Below, in pieces: positions 45,701 through 55,800 of a stretch of 64,000 nucleotides of DNA. The DNA is from CAIWHR01 sp963779805 (lineage in GTDB: Bacteria > Pseudomonadota > Gammaproteobacteria > Burkholderiales > Casimicrobiaceae). The stretch spans positions 62,001 to 126,000 of the forward strand of contig CAVZZN010000010.1 in assembly GCA_963779805.1 (NCBI GenBank), written 5' to 3'. The notes under the pieces were generated by a model, which searched no databases, was not told the origin of the DNA, and saw only the letters and a program-made list of their open reading frames with translations. The position numbers and the translations under genes were made by a program. How positions within the stretch are numbered: the first letter of the stretch is position 1; the number at the start of each line of letters is the position of its first letter.

Positions 45701-45997
45701 AGCTATCCGATCGTGGGCGTCAACACCTTCCGCAATCCCCACACCGATGCGGCTCCTCAGACGGTGCAGCTCGCACGCTCGACCGAGGAGGAGAAGCAAT
45801 CGCAACTGAAGCGTCTCGCCGAGTTCCACCGGCGCCACTCGAAGGACGCCCCTGCGGCGATTGCGCGCCTGAAGCAGACCGTGATCGACAACGGCAACGT
45901 GTTCTCGGAGCTGATGCGTGCGGTGCGGGTGTGCTCGCTGGGCCAGATCACGACGGCATTGTTCGACGTCGGCGGACAGTACAGGCGAAGCATGTAG
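42725..45997 (+). CDS. icmF: IcmF, fused isobutyryl-CoA mutase with G-protein chaperone
   Basis: 1090 aa, typical length. B12-binding domain at the N-terminus (FDGHDASINIMRR with His31, SSYQGG, GGGGGV); MeaI-type GTPase with P-loop GTGGAGKSS (211-219); mutase TIM barrel from about 530. The substrate-selecting residues are Phe about 595 (RMFAGEGD) and Gln about 739 (EDQGQNTCIF), the F/Q pair of isobutyryl-CoA mutase. Interconverts isobutyryl- and n-butyryl-CoA using adenosylcobalamin; related enzymes also act on isovaleryl/pivalyl-CoA. Preceded by a LiuR-like operator. Confidence 0.96.
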   Translation: MNDPTVHPDSLVYKPLNKVRFVTAASLFDGHDASINIMRRILQSSGCEVIHLGHNRSVEEIVTCALQEDAHAIAISSYQGGHVEFFRYMLDLLRERGGAHIKVFGGGGGVIVPSEIEVLHAYGVARIFSPEDGQRLGLQGMINEIVAAADSIAAIPAPPPLDALAQGTGYERTRALARLITALEGGAVGEQVKRDLIERARAMRCPSVGITGTGGAGKSSLTDELVRRFRLDQRDRLRIAIVSIDPSRRKSGGALLGDRIRMNAIEHPNIYMRSLATRDAGLEITRALPEVIAACKVAGYDLVVVETSGIGQGDAAIVPLVDVSLYVMTPEFGAASQLEKIDMLDFADFVAINKFDRKGASDALRDVRKQYQRNHEQWKSSPDAMPVYGTIAARFNDDGVTALYQALAARLKDEGLALEAGALPRATTMHSTGQNAIVPPARSRYLAEIADAMRAYHVWADEQSRVARERQQLDAARAMLQAECGATNADLDALASHREQALDAKARKLLDMWPQTKQAYAGDEYVVRIRDREIRTALTTTTLSGTHVPKVALPRYEDAGEILHWQLTENVPGSFPFTAGVFAFKRENEDPTRMFAGEGDPFRTNRRFHLLADGMPAQRLSTAFDSVTLYGCDPDRRPDIYGKVGNSGVSIATLDDMKVLYSGFDLCDPKTSVSMTINGPAPTILAMFMNTAIDQQLEKFRRDNGRDPTEDEADKIAVWTVSSVRGTVQADILKEDQGQNTCIFSTEFSLKVMGDIQEWFVHHNVRNFYSVSISGYHIAEAGANPISQLAFTLANGFTFVEAYLARGMHIDDFAPNLSFFFSNGMDPEYAVLGRVARRIWAVAMKNRYGGNERSQKLKYHCQTSGRSLHAQEIAFNDIRTTLQALIATYDNANSLHTNAYDEAITTPTEESVRRAMAIQLVINREWGLAKNENPNQGAFIIDELTDLVEEAVLKEFEAISERGGVLGAMETGYQRGKIQEESLYYEHRKHDGSYPIVGVNTFRNPHTDAAPQTVQLARSTEEEKQSQLKRLAEFHRRHSKDAPAAIARLKQTVIDNGNVFSELMRAVRVCSLGQITTALFDVGGQYRRSM

Positions 45998-46071
45998 CGG
46001 CGCCTCCGGCGCGGTGTGATACGGTTACGGGGTTCGTCGCCTGACGTGGCGGCGCTCCCCACCTCACTGCG

Positions 46072-47047
46072 ATGGCCGACGAGGAACGCTGGGCCTTTCC
46101 CCCCGAATTCCAGCCGCGTGCCGGCGAGATGGCCTTCGATCTCAAGTCGGCGCTCGATGCGGTGGTGCAACTGCGCGCGGAGATCCCCGACGGAAGCGTT
46201 CACCGCTTCCATCCTCGGCACGCAGCGCACGGGCAGCGGCATCGTCATCGATCGCGACGGGATGGTGCTCACCATCGGCTATCTCGTCACCGAAGCCGAG
46301 GCGATCTGGCTCACGACCAACGCCGGACAGGTCGTGCCGGCGCACGTCCTCGCCTTCGATTTCCAGACGGGCTTCGGACTCGTGCAGCCGCTGGGCAAGC
46401 TCGACGTGTCCCCGATTCCGATCGGGACGGCGAGCGATCTGTCCCGCGGCGACGACGTGCTCGTGGTCGGGCACGGCGGCGTCGCGCATGCGCTCAAGGC
46501 CAAGGTACTCGCGAAGCGCGAGTTCGCCGGCTACTGGGAATACGTGCTCGACGAGGCGATCTTCACCGTTCCCGCGCATCCCGAATGGGGCGGCGCGGCG
46601 CTGGTCGGCATGGACGGCCGGCTCGCGGGCGTGGGGTCGCTGTTCGTGCAGGAGGAGATCGACGGCGAGCAGATCAAGGGCAACATGGTCGTGCCCATCG
46701 ACCTGCTCGAGCCCATCCAGCACGACCTCGTGCATCGCGGCCGGCGCAGCGGCCTGCCGCGTCCGTGGCTGGGCGTGTATGCGGGCGAGGTGGGCGGCCG
46801 CGTCGTCGTGACGGGCCTTGCCCAAGGCGGTCCGGCGGACAAGGCGGGCGTGAAGCTCGGCGACATCGTCACCGACGTCGGTGCGCACGCGGTCGCGGGC
46901 CTCGCCGATTGCTTTCGCAGGGTGTGGCGCCTGGGGCCAGCGGGGACGACCATCCCGATCACGCTGCAGCGCGACGAAGGCGCCGTGCGCGTGCGCATCG
47001 AGTCGGTCGATCGCGCGGACCTGATGCGCCGCCCGCGCCTGCAGTAG
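46072..47047 (+). CDS. HtrA-like S1C-fold protein with PDZ domain, catalytic triad absent, frame-broken
   Basis: Frame 1 gives MADEERWAFPPEFQPRAGEM through ALDAVVQLRAEIP. Near 46190 it shifts to AFTASILGTQRTGSGIVI and runs to the stop at 47047. A trypsin-like fold plus a C-terminal PDZ domain (RVVVTGLAQGGPADKAGVKL) are visible. The usual triad is missing: VLTIGYLVTEAE where the His sits, DFQTGFGL where the Asp sits, and PEWGGAAL instead of GNSGG. There is no signal peptide. Probably a non-proteolytic PDZ scaffold. Confidence 0.7.
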
Positions 47048-47075
47048 GCCAACCCCGTCGCGTCAAACCCAACTC

Positions 47076-47117
47076 CGTTACTCGGAGTAAAACGCGCGCG
47101 TTTTACTCCGAGTAACG
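47076..47117. repeat. Perfect 42-bp palindrome (convergent-junction repeat, copy 3)
   Basis: Left arm CGTTACTCGGAGTAAAACGC plus G at 47076-47096, right arm its exact complement at 47097-47117, with no spacer. AACCCAACTC precedes it as in copy 2. It lies downstream of the HtrA-like gene and faces the lpd-like gene, another convergent junction. Confidence 0.8.
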
Positions 47118-47147
47118 CCACGCGGCGTACCTTCGAGGCGAGCGCGC

Positions 47148-47176
47148 AAAAAAACGGGCCGCGGGGTGCGCGGCCC
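47148..47176 (-). terminator. Rho-independent terminator, minus strand
   Basis: On the minus strand GGGCCGCG, a 5-nt loop, CGCGGCCC, then G and seven T. A strong intrinsic terminator about 220 nt beyond the lpd-like stop, ending the oxidative-stress transcript. Between it and that stop (47177-47392) I see only a 19-codon ORF without a good ribosome site. Confidence 0.8.
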
Positions 47177-47392
47177 AAAGCTCTCGAACACGGAGTTCCA
47201 GAACACCCGGGCGCCCGCCTATTGCGCCCGTTACTGCGGCAGAGACTCGTCGGGAGTCATTGCAAGAAGCGCGCCGAGTGCGCGTTTCATCGACGCAACA
47301 GAGGCTTGCACATTCCCGCCGGCAGCGGCTGTAAGCCAGCGCGACAGGGGTTCTGTGCACCACAGCCGCCGCGGGCGCAACGCGACGAGAGG

Positions 47393-48866
47393 TCAGGCGA
47401 GCGCGCCGTTCACGGTTTCGGTCGCGCACTCGAGCGCCGCCTCCTCCCTTTCCGCTTCGGCCCGCTTCTTCTCGGCCGCGAGGAACTTCGCCTGCGCGTC
47501 GCGCAGCGCGGTGCGCAGGCCTTCCTCGACCACCGGGTGGTAGAAGGGCAGCTCCAGCACCTGCGTGAGCGTGAGGCGGCACTGGATGGCCCATGCGAGC
47601 AGGTGCCCGATGTGCTCGGCATCCGGGCCGATCATCTCGGCGCCGAGCAGGTGGCCGGTCATCAGGTCCGCATACACGTGCAGCAGGCCCTTGTTGCGCA
47701 GCATCACGCGACTGCGGCCCTGGTCCTCGAACGACACGCTGCCCACGACGAACGTGCCGGGCTCGAGATCGGCGAAGCGCGCCCCGGCCATCGCGAGCTG
47801 CGGGTCGGAGAACACGATCGCAAGCGGCGCCCGACGCGTGCCGCGATCGACGTGGGGAAAGCGCGCCGCGTTGTGACCCGCGATGCGGCCCTCGTCGGCC
47901 GCCTCGTGCAACAGCGGCAGGTCGTCATCGACATCGCCCGCGATGAAGATGGAGCTCGATCCGCACTGCATCGTGTGCCGGTCGAAGACCGGCACGCCGC
48001 GGACGTCGAGCTCGAGCGAAGTGTTCTCGAGGCCGAGCCCGCGGACGTTCGGCGCGCGCCCGGTGGCCGCGATCACGTACTCGACCGTTTCGCGCCGTTC
48101 CTCGCCATCCTTGCCCTTGAAGCGCAGCGACACGCCATCGGCGGCCGGCGTGATCTCGCGCACGTCGCCATCGGCGTCGAGATCCATCTCGTCGGTGAAC
48201 GCCTGCAGCGCGTAGCTTCGCACCTCGGGGTCCGTGAACGGACCGACGTGGCCGTTGCGGCCGAACATCAGCACGCGCACGCCGAGGCGATGCAGCGCCT
48301 GCCCGATCTCGAGGCCGATGACACCGGGACCGAACACCGCCACGGACCGCGGGAGGTCGTCCCACGCGAACACGTCGTCGTTGACCAGCAGGCGCGGACC
48401 GGCTCCGCGCAGGATGGGCGGCACGGTGGGCGAGGATCCGGTCGCGATCACGGCGCGCGAGAACGCGATGCGCGTGTGAGCCGTCGACTTCGAGCGTGCG
48501 ATCGTCGACGAACCGCGCCATGCCGCGGATGCGATCGCGTTGCGGAATGGCTTCCACGCCATCGAGGACGAAGCCGACGAAGCGGTCGCGCTCGCGACGC
48601 ACGCGCGCCATGACCGCAGCGCCGTCGACGACGACCTTGCCTTCGACGCGCACGCCGAACGCGGGTGCGCGGTGCAGGCCGTGCGCCGCTTCGGCCGCCG
48701 CGATGAGGAGCTTGCTCGGCATGCAGCCCACGCGCGCGCAGGTCGTGCCGTAAGGCCCGCCCTCGATGATGACGGTGCGCTTGCCGGCGGAAACGGCCGC
48801 GCGATACGCGGCGAGCCCCGCGGTTCCGGCGCCGATGACGGCGACGTCGACTTCGATGGTGTTCAT
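47393..48866 (-). CDS. Dihydrolipoyl dehydrogenase-like flavoprotein disulfide reductase, frame-broken
   Basis: MNTIEVDVAVIGAGTAGLAA start (FAD GxGxxG), redox pair C43/C48 in GTTCARVGCMPSK. The frame breaks near 48480 (LEVDGSHA to AHTRIAFSRAVIATG), then continues with the NAD-binding GPGVIGLEIGQAL, FIAGDVDDDLPLLHEAADEG and the C-terminal HPVVEEGLRTAL interface motif. Length about 485 aa once repaired. Downstream of a Prx-Grx fusion on the same strand, it could supply electrons to thiol defence rather than to 2-oxoacid dehydrogenases; no such complex genes are here. Confidence 0.85.
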
Positions 48867-48943
48867 GGTGTGCTTTGTCGTGGTTCGACCGGGCGATGTT
48901 ACGCCGGGAGGCGCGCAGCGCTCCCGGCGTCGTCCGGCGGACT

Positions 48944-49681
<738 letters not shown>

Positions 49682-49755
49682 GGGGTATCTCTCCTGTCGT
49701 GGTTGAAGAACGTGTTTGCGAGGTGAATGGTATGGACGCTGCCCGCGCGCTTCCA

Positions 49756-49792
49756 ATACTTTGTTAGGATGCACGCGATAGACACAGCCTAT
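49756..49792. promoter_or_regulatory. OxyR binding site
   Basis: Four tetranucleotides at 7-nt spacing over 37 bp: ATAC-N7-GGAT-N7-ATAG-N7-CTAT. The right half is exact to the ATAG-N7-CTAT consensus; the left half is degenerate. It lies 12 nt before the oxyR ATG and 75 nt before the Prx-Grx start, so it can control both. Confidence 0.7.
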
Positions 49793-49803
49793 CGGCCTTG
49801 CCC

Positions 49804-50718
49804 ATGACCCTGACCGAGCTCCGCTATGCCATCGCGGTCGCGAACGAGCGCCACTTCGGCCGCGCCGCCGAGCGCTGCTTCGTGAGCCAGCCGAGCCTTT
49901 CCGCCGCGATCAAGAACCTGGAGGACGAGCTCGGGGTGCGTCTGTTCGAGCGGGGCAAGGGCGAGGTGCTGCTCACGCCCATCGGCGAGGAAGTGATCGC
50001 ACAGGCGAAGCGCACGCTCGACGAGGCCGAGCGGGTCAAGGCGGTCGCGCGCCAGGGCACCAACCCGCTGATCGGCCCGCTGCATCTCGGGATCATCCAC
50101 ACGATCGCGCCGTACCTGCTGCCGGAGCTCGTGGCCGCACTCCGCGATGCCGCGCCGCAGATGCCGCTCGACATCGAGGAGAACCTCACCGTCAATCTTG
50201 ACCAGATGTTGCGGGCGGGGTTCCTCGACGCGGCGGTTGTCGCGTTGCCGTTCGAGGCGCCCGCGATGACCGTCCTGCCGCTCTACGAGGAGTCGTTTCG
50301 CGTCATCGTGCCTTCGGGGCACCCGTGGGCGCGGCGCAAGAGCGTGCGTCCGGAGGAGCTCGCGACCCAGAATCTGCTCCTGCTCAACGTCGGGCACTGC
50401 TTCCGCGACCAGGTGCTCGACGTGTGCCACGAGTTCCTGAGTCCCCCCTCGCCGGGCAAGCAAGGCAACTCCCTCGAGACCATTCGCAACATGGTGACTT
50501 CGGGCATGGGCATCTCCGTCTTGCCGGCGACCGCGCTCACGCCCAAGTACGCGAGCCCGCTGCTCAAGGCGATCGACTTCGCGCCGCCGATACCCACGCG
50601 GCGGGTGGTGCTGGTTGCGCGGGCCGGCTTTCCGCGCATGGCGGCGCTCAATGCCATCGCGCGCGCGATACCGAAGCTCGGCTTGCCGATTGCGCCGCTG
50701 CCGCCGACCCCGGGCTGA
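49804..50718 (+). CDS. oxyR: OxyR hydrogen-peroxide sensor
   Basis: 304 aa. LysR-type helix-turn-helix (FGRAAERCFVSQPSLSAAIKNLE) and an effector domain with VGHCFRDQVLDVC, where the two redox cysteines fall at residues 199 and 208, identical to E. coli numbering. Oxidised OxyR activates peroxide-defence genes. ATG 49804 is preferred over the TTG 6 nt upstream for that reason. Confidence 0.95.
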   Translation: MTLTELRYAIAVANERHFGRAAERCFVSQPSLSAAIKNLEDELGVRLFERGKGEVLLTPIGEEVIAQAKRTLDEAERVKAVARQGTNPLIGPLHLGIIHTIAPYLLPELVAALRDAAPQMPLDIEENLTVNLDQMLRAGFLDAAVVALPFEAPAMTVLPLYEESFRVIVPSGHPWARRKSVRPEELATQNLLLLNVGHCFRDQVLDVCHEFLSPPSPGKQGNSLETIRNMVTSGMGISVLPATALTPKYASPLLKAIDFAPPIPTRRVVLVARAGFPRMAALNAIARAIPKLGLPIAPLPPTPG

Positions 50719-50810
50719 TCCTGGCTGATCCCGGATCGAGCCCGGCCCGAAGCCCGAGGTCGAAGGGTTCCGCGGCCCGCGGTCGCGCGACGGCCGCTGC
50801 GCGCCCGATC

Positions 50811-50816
50811 TACAAT
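50811..50816 (+). promoter_or_regulatory. -10 element before hbd
   Basis: TACAAT, 27 nt upstream of the hbd start, with one mismatch to TATAAT. No good -35 is seen at 17 nt. GGGAG precedes the ATG. Confidence 0.35.
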
Positions 50817-50842
50817 GAGCCATCAATCAACGGGAGACGCGC

Positions 50843-51694
50843 ATGAGCATCAAGACCGTCGGCGTGATCGGCGCCGGCACGATGGGCAACGGCATTGCGC
50901 AAAGCTGCGCTGTCGTCGGGGTGAACGTGATCATGGTCGACATCGCCGAAGCCGCCGTGCTGCGCGGGCTGTCGGCGGTTACCGGCAGCCTCGACCGCAT
51001 GCTCAAGAAGGAGAAGATCACCGCGCAGGAGAAGGAGGCCGCCATCGGCCGCATCCGCGGCACCACGGATTACGACGACCTCAAGGGCGTCGATCTCGTG
51101 ATCGAAGCGGCGACCGAGGACGAGGCGCTCAAGCTGCGCATCCTGAAGCAGGTCGACGCGATCGCGAAGTCGACCGCGGTCATCGCGTCGAACACCTCGT
51201 CGATCTCGATCACCAAGCTCGCGGCGTCGACGTCGCGGCCCGAACGCTTCATCGGAATGCATTTCTTCAACCCGGTGCCGATGATGGCGCTGGTGGAGCT
51301 CATCCGCGGCGCGCAGACCGACGACGCGACGCTGGAAGCGGTGCAGGATTTCGCGAAGCGCCTGGGCAAGACGCCCGTCGTGGTGAAGAACAGCCCCGGA
51401 TTCGTCGTCAACCGGCTGCTGTGCCCGATGCTCAACGAAGCCGCGTTCGCGCTGCAGGACGGCATCGCCACGGCCGAGGACATCGACGCCGGCATGAAGC
51501 TCGGCTGCGGCCATCCCATCGGCCCGCTCGCGCTCGCCGACATGATCGGCCTCGACGTGCTGCTCGCGGTCATGGAAGTCCTCTATCGCGACTTCGGCGA
51601 TACCAAATACCGGCCCGCACCGCTGCTGAAGGAGATGGTCGCCGCGGGCTATCTCGGCCGCAAGGCGAAGCGCGGCTTCTACACCTACGCCTGA
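50843..51694 (+). CDS. hbd: 3-hydroxybutyryl-CoA dehydrogenase
   Basis: 283 aa, normal length. Rossmann GAGTMGNGIAQ (residues 10-20), SNTSSISITKLA, catalytic His in GMHFFNPVPMM, and the C-terminal domain NSPGFVVNRLLCPMLNEA and DIDAGMKLGCGHPIGPL. Oxidises (S)-3-hydroxybutyryl-CoA to acetoacetyl-CoA with NAD(P). Followed 12 nt later by an enoyl-CoA hydratase gene, making a short-chain beta-oxidation pair. Confidence 0.95.
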   Translation: MSIKTVGVIGAGTMGNGIAQSCAVVGVNVIMVDIAEAAVLRGLSAVTGSLDRMLKKEKITAQEKEAAIGRIRGTTDYDDLKGVDLVIEAATEDEALKLRILKQVDAIAKSTAVIASNTSSISITKLAASTSRPERFIGMHFFNPVPMMALVELIRGAQTDDATLEAVQDFAKRLGKTPVVVKNSPGFVVNRLLCPMLNEAAFALQDGIATAEDIDAGMKLGCGHPIGPLALADMIGLDVLLAVMEVLYRDFGDTKYRPAPLLKEMVAAGYLGRKAKRGFYTYA

Positions 51695-51706
51695 CGGGAA
51701 CACGCC

Positions 51707-52492
51707 ATGGCTTACGAATCGATCCTGCTCGAGACCGTCGATCCCGGCATCCAGCGCCTCACGGTCAACCGGCCGAAGGCGATGAACGCGTTGTCGCCGC
51801 AAGTGCTCGAGGACGTGTTCGCGGCGCTGTGCTCGGTGGAATCCGACCGCGACACGCGCTGCCTGCTGGTCACCGGCGCCGGCGACAAGGCGTTCGTCGC
51901 GGGCGCGGACATCGCGGCGATGAGCGGCATGTCCGCGCTCGAGGGACGCGAGTTCTCGCTCAAGGGCCACGCCTGCATGCGCATGCTGGAGCTCATGCCG
52001 ATTCCCGTCATCGCGCTCGTGAACGGCTACGCCCTGGGCGGCGGGTGCGAGCTCGCGCTCGCCTGCGACTGGATCGTGGCCGCGGAGAACGCGGTCTTCG
52101 GTCAGCCCGAAGTGAACCTCGGGATCTGCCCCGGCTTCGGCGGCACCCAGCGCCTCTCGCGCATCGTGGGCCGCGCGATGGCGATGGAGATGATCTGCAC
52201 CGGCCGGCAGGTGAAGAGCGAGGAGGCGCTGCGCATCGGGCTCGTCAATCACGTCGTCGCGCCCGACAAGCTGATGGAGCAGGGGATGCATCTCGCGCGC
52301 CTCGTCGCATCCAAGGGGCCGGTTGCCGTCAAGATGTCGAAGCACCTGGTGCAGCGCGGGCAGGACCTCGATCTCGCCAACGCCAACGCGATGGAAGCGG
52401 ACGTCTTCGGCGTGCTCTGCGCCACCGAGGACAAGCGCGAGGGCATGGCCGCGTTCGTCGAGAAGCGCAAGGCTTCGTTCTCCGGCCGCTGA
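51707..52492 (+). CDS. Enoyl-CoA hydratase (crotonase family)
   Basis: 261 aa. Oxyanion-hole segments AGADIAAMSGM and ALGGGCELALACD, and the two acidic positions (GGGCE and FGQPEVNLGICPGFGG) of true hydratases. Hydrates crotonyl-CoA-type substrates to 3-hydroxyacyl-CoA for hbd just upstream (12-nt gap). Translationally close, so one operon. Confidence 0.93.
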   Translation: MAYESILLETVDPGIQRLTVNRPKAMNALSPQVLEDVFAALCSVESDRDTRCLLVTGAGDKAFVAGADIAAMSGMSALEGREFSLKGHACMRMLELMPIPVIALVNGYALGGGCELALACDWIVAAENAVFGQPEVNLGICPGFGGTQRLSRIVGRAMAMEMICTGRQVKSEEALRIGLVNHVVAPDKLMEQGMHLARLVASKGPVAVKMSKHLVQRGQDLDLANANAMEADVFGVLCATEDKREGMAAFVEKRKASFSGR

Positions 52493-52839
52493 CGGCCCTC
52501 CGCGCGCGACCTGCGCGCACTCCTGCGGCGTCCTGCACCTTCCTGCGCAGCACCGGCCCGACGCGGGCCGCGTGCTCGCGCACCTCGACCGCTTTGTGCT
52601 GCACAGATGTGCCGATCGAGCGACGCTCGCGCGAGGGCGTGCGCCGATGCAGTGCAGCAGCGAGCGTCGCGTCGATGCATGCGACTGCGGCATTGCCGTA
52701 GTACGGGCGATGGCTCGCTTGACGGTTGTCAGGCTGTGGTGTTCACTCCTGAAGGCACCATGTTTCTGCAAGTTCCGTTCTGAAACGGCTCGGGTAATCG
52801 CCCGGGCCGCGTGCGGCACGACTTGTTGGGGGAATCGCG
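52493..52839. other. Intergenic region before the Ig-repeat protein
   Basis: 347 nt. No gene with a ribosome site, no repeat copy and no operator palindrome was recognised. The promoter of the large exoprotein must lie here but is not identifiable by eye. Confidence 0.4.
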
Positions 52840-55800
52840 ATGGCAATCCCGGTGCGAACAGATGTCGTTCGGCCTTCGTGGTCGATCTGCGGTTTGGCGG
52901 CCAGGCTCGGCAACGGCGTGGCTCGACGGGTCGGGAGCGTGATTGCCGCGCTACTGCTCAGCCTGCCTGCCGTCGCTGCGGTCCTGCCCAACGGCGGCTT
53001 CGAAAGTCCCAGCCTGTTCGGCAACTACGACTACGCACCTGCCAACGCGACCTGGACCTTCACCGGCAACGCCGGGATCACCGGCAACAGCAATGCCTTC
53101 ACCTCGTCGAATCCGCTGGCACCGGAAGGCGTGCAGGTCGGTTTCCTGCAGGTCGACGGGCAGGTGGCCCAGGCGCTCGTTCTCGCCGCCGGCCAGTACG
53201 TCCTCAGCTTCAAGGCAGCCCAGCGCGCCAACTACCAGAACGGCGTGCAGGTCGTGCGCGTCCTCGTGGATGGCGTGCAGGTCGGGACCTACCAGCCGCC
53301 CGGAACCTCGTATACGGCGTATTCGACACCCTCGTTCCCGATCGCCGTCGGCGGCAGTCACACCCTGACGCTCGCGGGTGCAGGCACCGGTTACGACTTC
53401 ACCGCGTTCGTCGACGACGTCAGCCTCAGCGGATCCGGCGGGTTGGCGATCTCGACCACGTCGGTGTCCAGCTCGGCGAATCCGGCCAACGCGGGGGTCA
53501 GCATCACGTTCACCGCGACGGTCTCGGGTGCCACGCCGACCGGCACGGTTTCATTCACGGACAATGGCACCCCGATCCCGGGATGCGGCAGCGTGGCGCT
53601 GGCGGGTGGCGGCAACTCGCCCACCGCGCCGTGCACGACCAGCACCCTGACCGCGGGCTCGCACAACATCGTTGCGACCTACGGGGGCGATGGCGCCAAC
53701 GCCGCCTCGGCGAGCAGCGCGTACGTCCAGGGGATCAACGGCGGTGCGGCGCCGACCACGACCACGCTGTCGAGCTCGGCGAACCCGGCGAGCTTCGGCC
53801 AGAACGTCACGTTCACCGCAACGGTGACCGGCATCACCCCGACCGGGACGGTGACGTTCACCGACAACGGCACGAATATCTGCGCCGCTTCACCGGTTTC
53901 CGGAAGCGGCAACGCGCGGACCGCGACGTGCGCGACGACCAGCCTGAGCGTGGGATTGCACACCAACATCCGCGCCACGTACAACGGCGATGGCGGCAAC
54001 GCACCTTCGACCAGCAGCGCCCTCACCCAGACCATCAATCCGGCGACCACACCGGCAGTCGTCGTGGTGACGAGCTCCGCGAACCCGACCGACGCGGGCG
54101 TCAGCATCGACTTCACGGCGACGGTCACGGGCGCTGCGCCGACCGGAACGGTCACGTTCGCCGAGAACGGGCTCGCCATCGCAGCCTGTCCGGGCGCGCT
54201 GCCGCTGACCGGATCGGGGAACACGCGCAACGCCACCTGCACGACGAGTGCGCTCTCCGCGGGCCTGCACAGCATCGTCGCGACGTACAGCGGAGACGCC
54301 AACAACAGCCTTTCGAGCAGCGCGCCGTACGCACAGACGATCAGCGGTTCCACGCCCGTGGGCCTGCCCAACGGCGGATTCGAAGCACCGGGCCTGTTCG
54401 GAAGCTACGACTACGGTCCGGACGGTGCCAGCTGGACCTTTGACAGCGGCGCGGGCATTGCCGGCAACGCCAACCCGTTCACCGACAAGAATGCGCCGGC
54501 CCCGGAAGGCGTGCAGGTCGGATTCCTGCAGAACCACGCCAGCGCACTGCAGCACGTCGGTCTCGCGGGCGGCACCTATGTGGTCAGCTTCGAGGCCGCG
54601 CAGCGCTGCAACTACCAGGACGGCATCCAGGTCGTGCAGGTGCTGATCGACGACATCGAGGTGGGGCGATTCGAGCCGCCCGCCGACTTCACCCCGCCGC
54701 CCGGCCCGGCCAAGTGCCCGTACGCGCACTACGACACGCCGCCGTTTACCGTAGGCGGCGGGATCCACACGCTGAAGCTGGCAGGTGTCGGCGGCGGCGG
54801 GTACGATTTCACCGCATTCGTGGACGACGTGCGCCTGACCGGATCGGGCGGTGCGACCTTGACCACCACCACGCTCGTCAGCTCGGCGAATCCGGCGAAC
54901 GTCGGCTTCAATGTCACCTTTACCGCAACGGTGTCCGGCAACGCGCCCACCGGCGCGGTGACCTTCACCGACAACGGTCTCGCGATCGCCGGATGCGCTA
55001 CGGTGCCGCTGACCGTGGCCGGCACCGCCGACTGCTCGACGAGCGCCTTGAGCGCGGGCGGGCACAGCATCGTCGCAAGCTACAGCGGCGATGGCGCCAA
55101 CGCGGGCTCGGTCAGCACTGTCCTCACCCAGGTCGTCAATGCCGTGGCGGGCGCGACGACCACCACGCTCACGAGCTCGCCGAATCCGGCAAGCGCCGGC
55201 ACGAGCATCCTGTTCACTGCGACCGTGACGGGTGCCGCGCCCACGGGCACCGTGACGTTCAAGGAGGGCCTGGTGCAGGTGCCGGGCTGTGCGCCAGCCG
55301 CGTTGTCCGGGTTCGGCAACGTGCGGACCGCGACGTGCACGACCAGCAGCTTGACCGTGGGGGTGCACTCGATCGTGGCCAGCTACGGCGGCGACGTCGG
55401 CAATGGCGCTTCGGCGAGCGGCCCCTACGCGCAGACGATCAATCCTGCGCAGGCGGCAACCGTGACGATGATCACGAATCCGGACAATCCGGCCAATGTG
55501 CTCGTCCCGATCACCTTTACGGCGACGGTCACGGGCGCTGCACCGACCGGAACGGTGGAGTTCACCGACGGCGGGGTGGATGTCGCGGGCTGCAGTGCAG
55601 TCGTGTTGACCGGCAGCGGCAACACGCGCACGGCCGCCTGCACGACCAGCGCCCTCGCCCCGGGCGTGCACAGCATCGTTGCCAACTATAACGGCGACGC
55701 CAACAACAAGACGTCCATCAGCGCACCCTACGCCCAGCTCATCAACGGCACCCCCCCTGCGGGCTTGCCGAACGGCGGCTTCGAAACGCCACGGCTGTTC

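Noticed and set aside
47076..47117. Treating the 42-bp palindrome as a simple terminator
   Set aside because: It has no T-run on either strand and a separate canonical terminator lies 30 nt away; related copies suggest a repeat family.
47177..47392. Possible small RNA ending at the T-tailed terminator
   Set aside because: Not matched to 6S, 4.5S, tmRNA or RNase P features; a simple 3' untranslated end of the lpd-like transcript explains the terminator. Only a 19-codon ORF is present.
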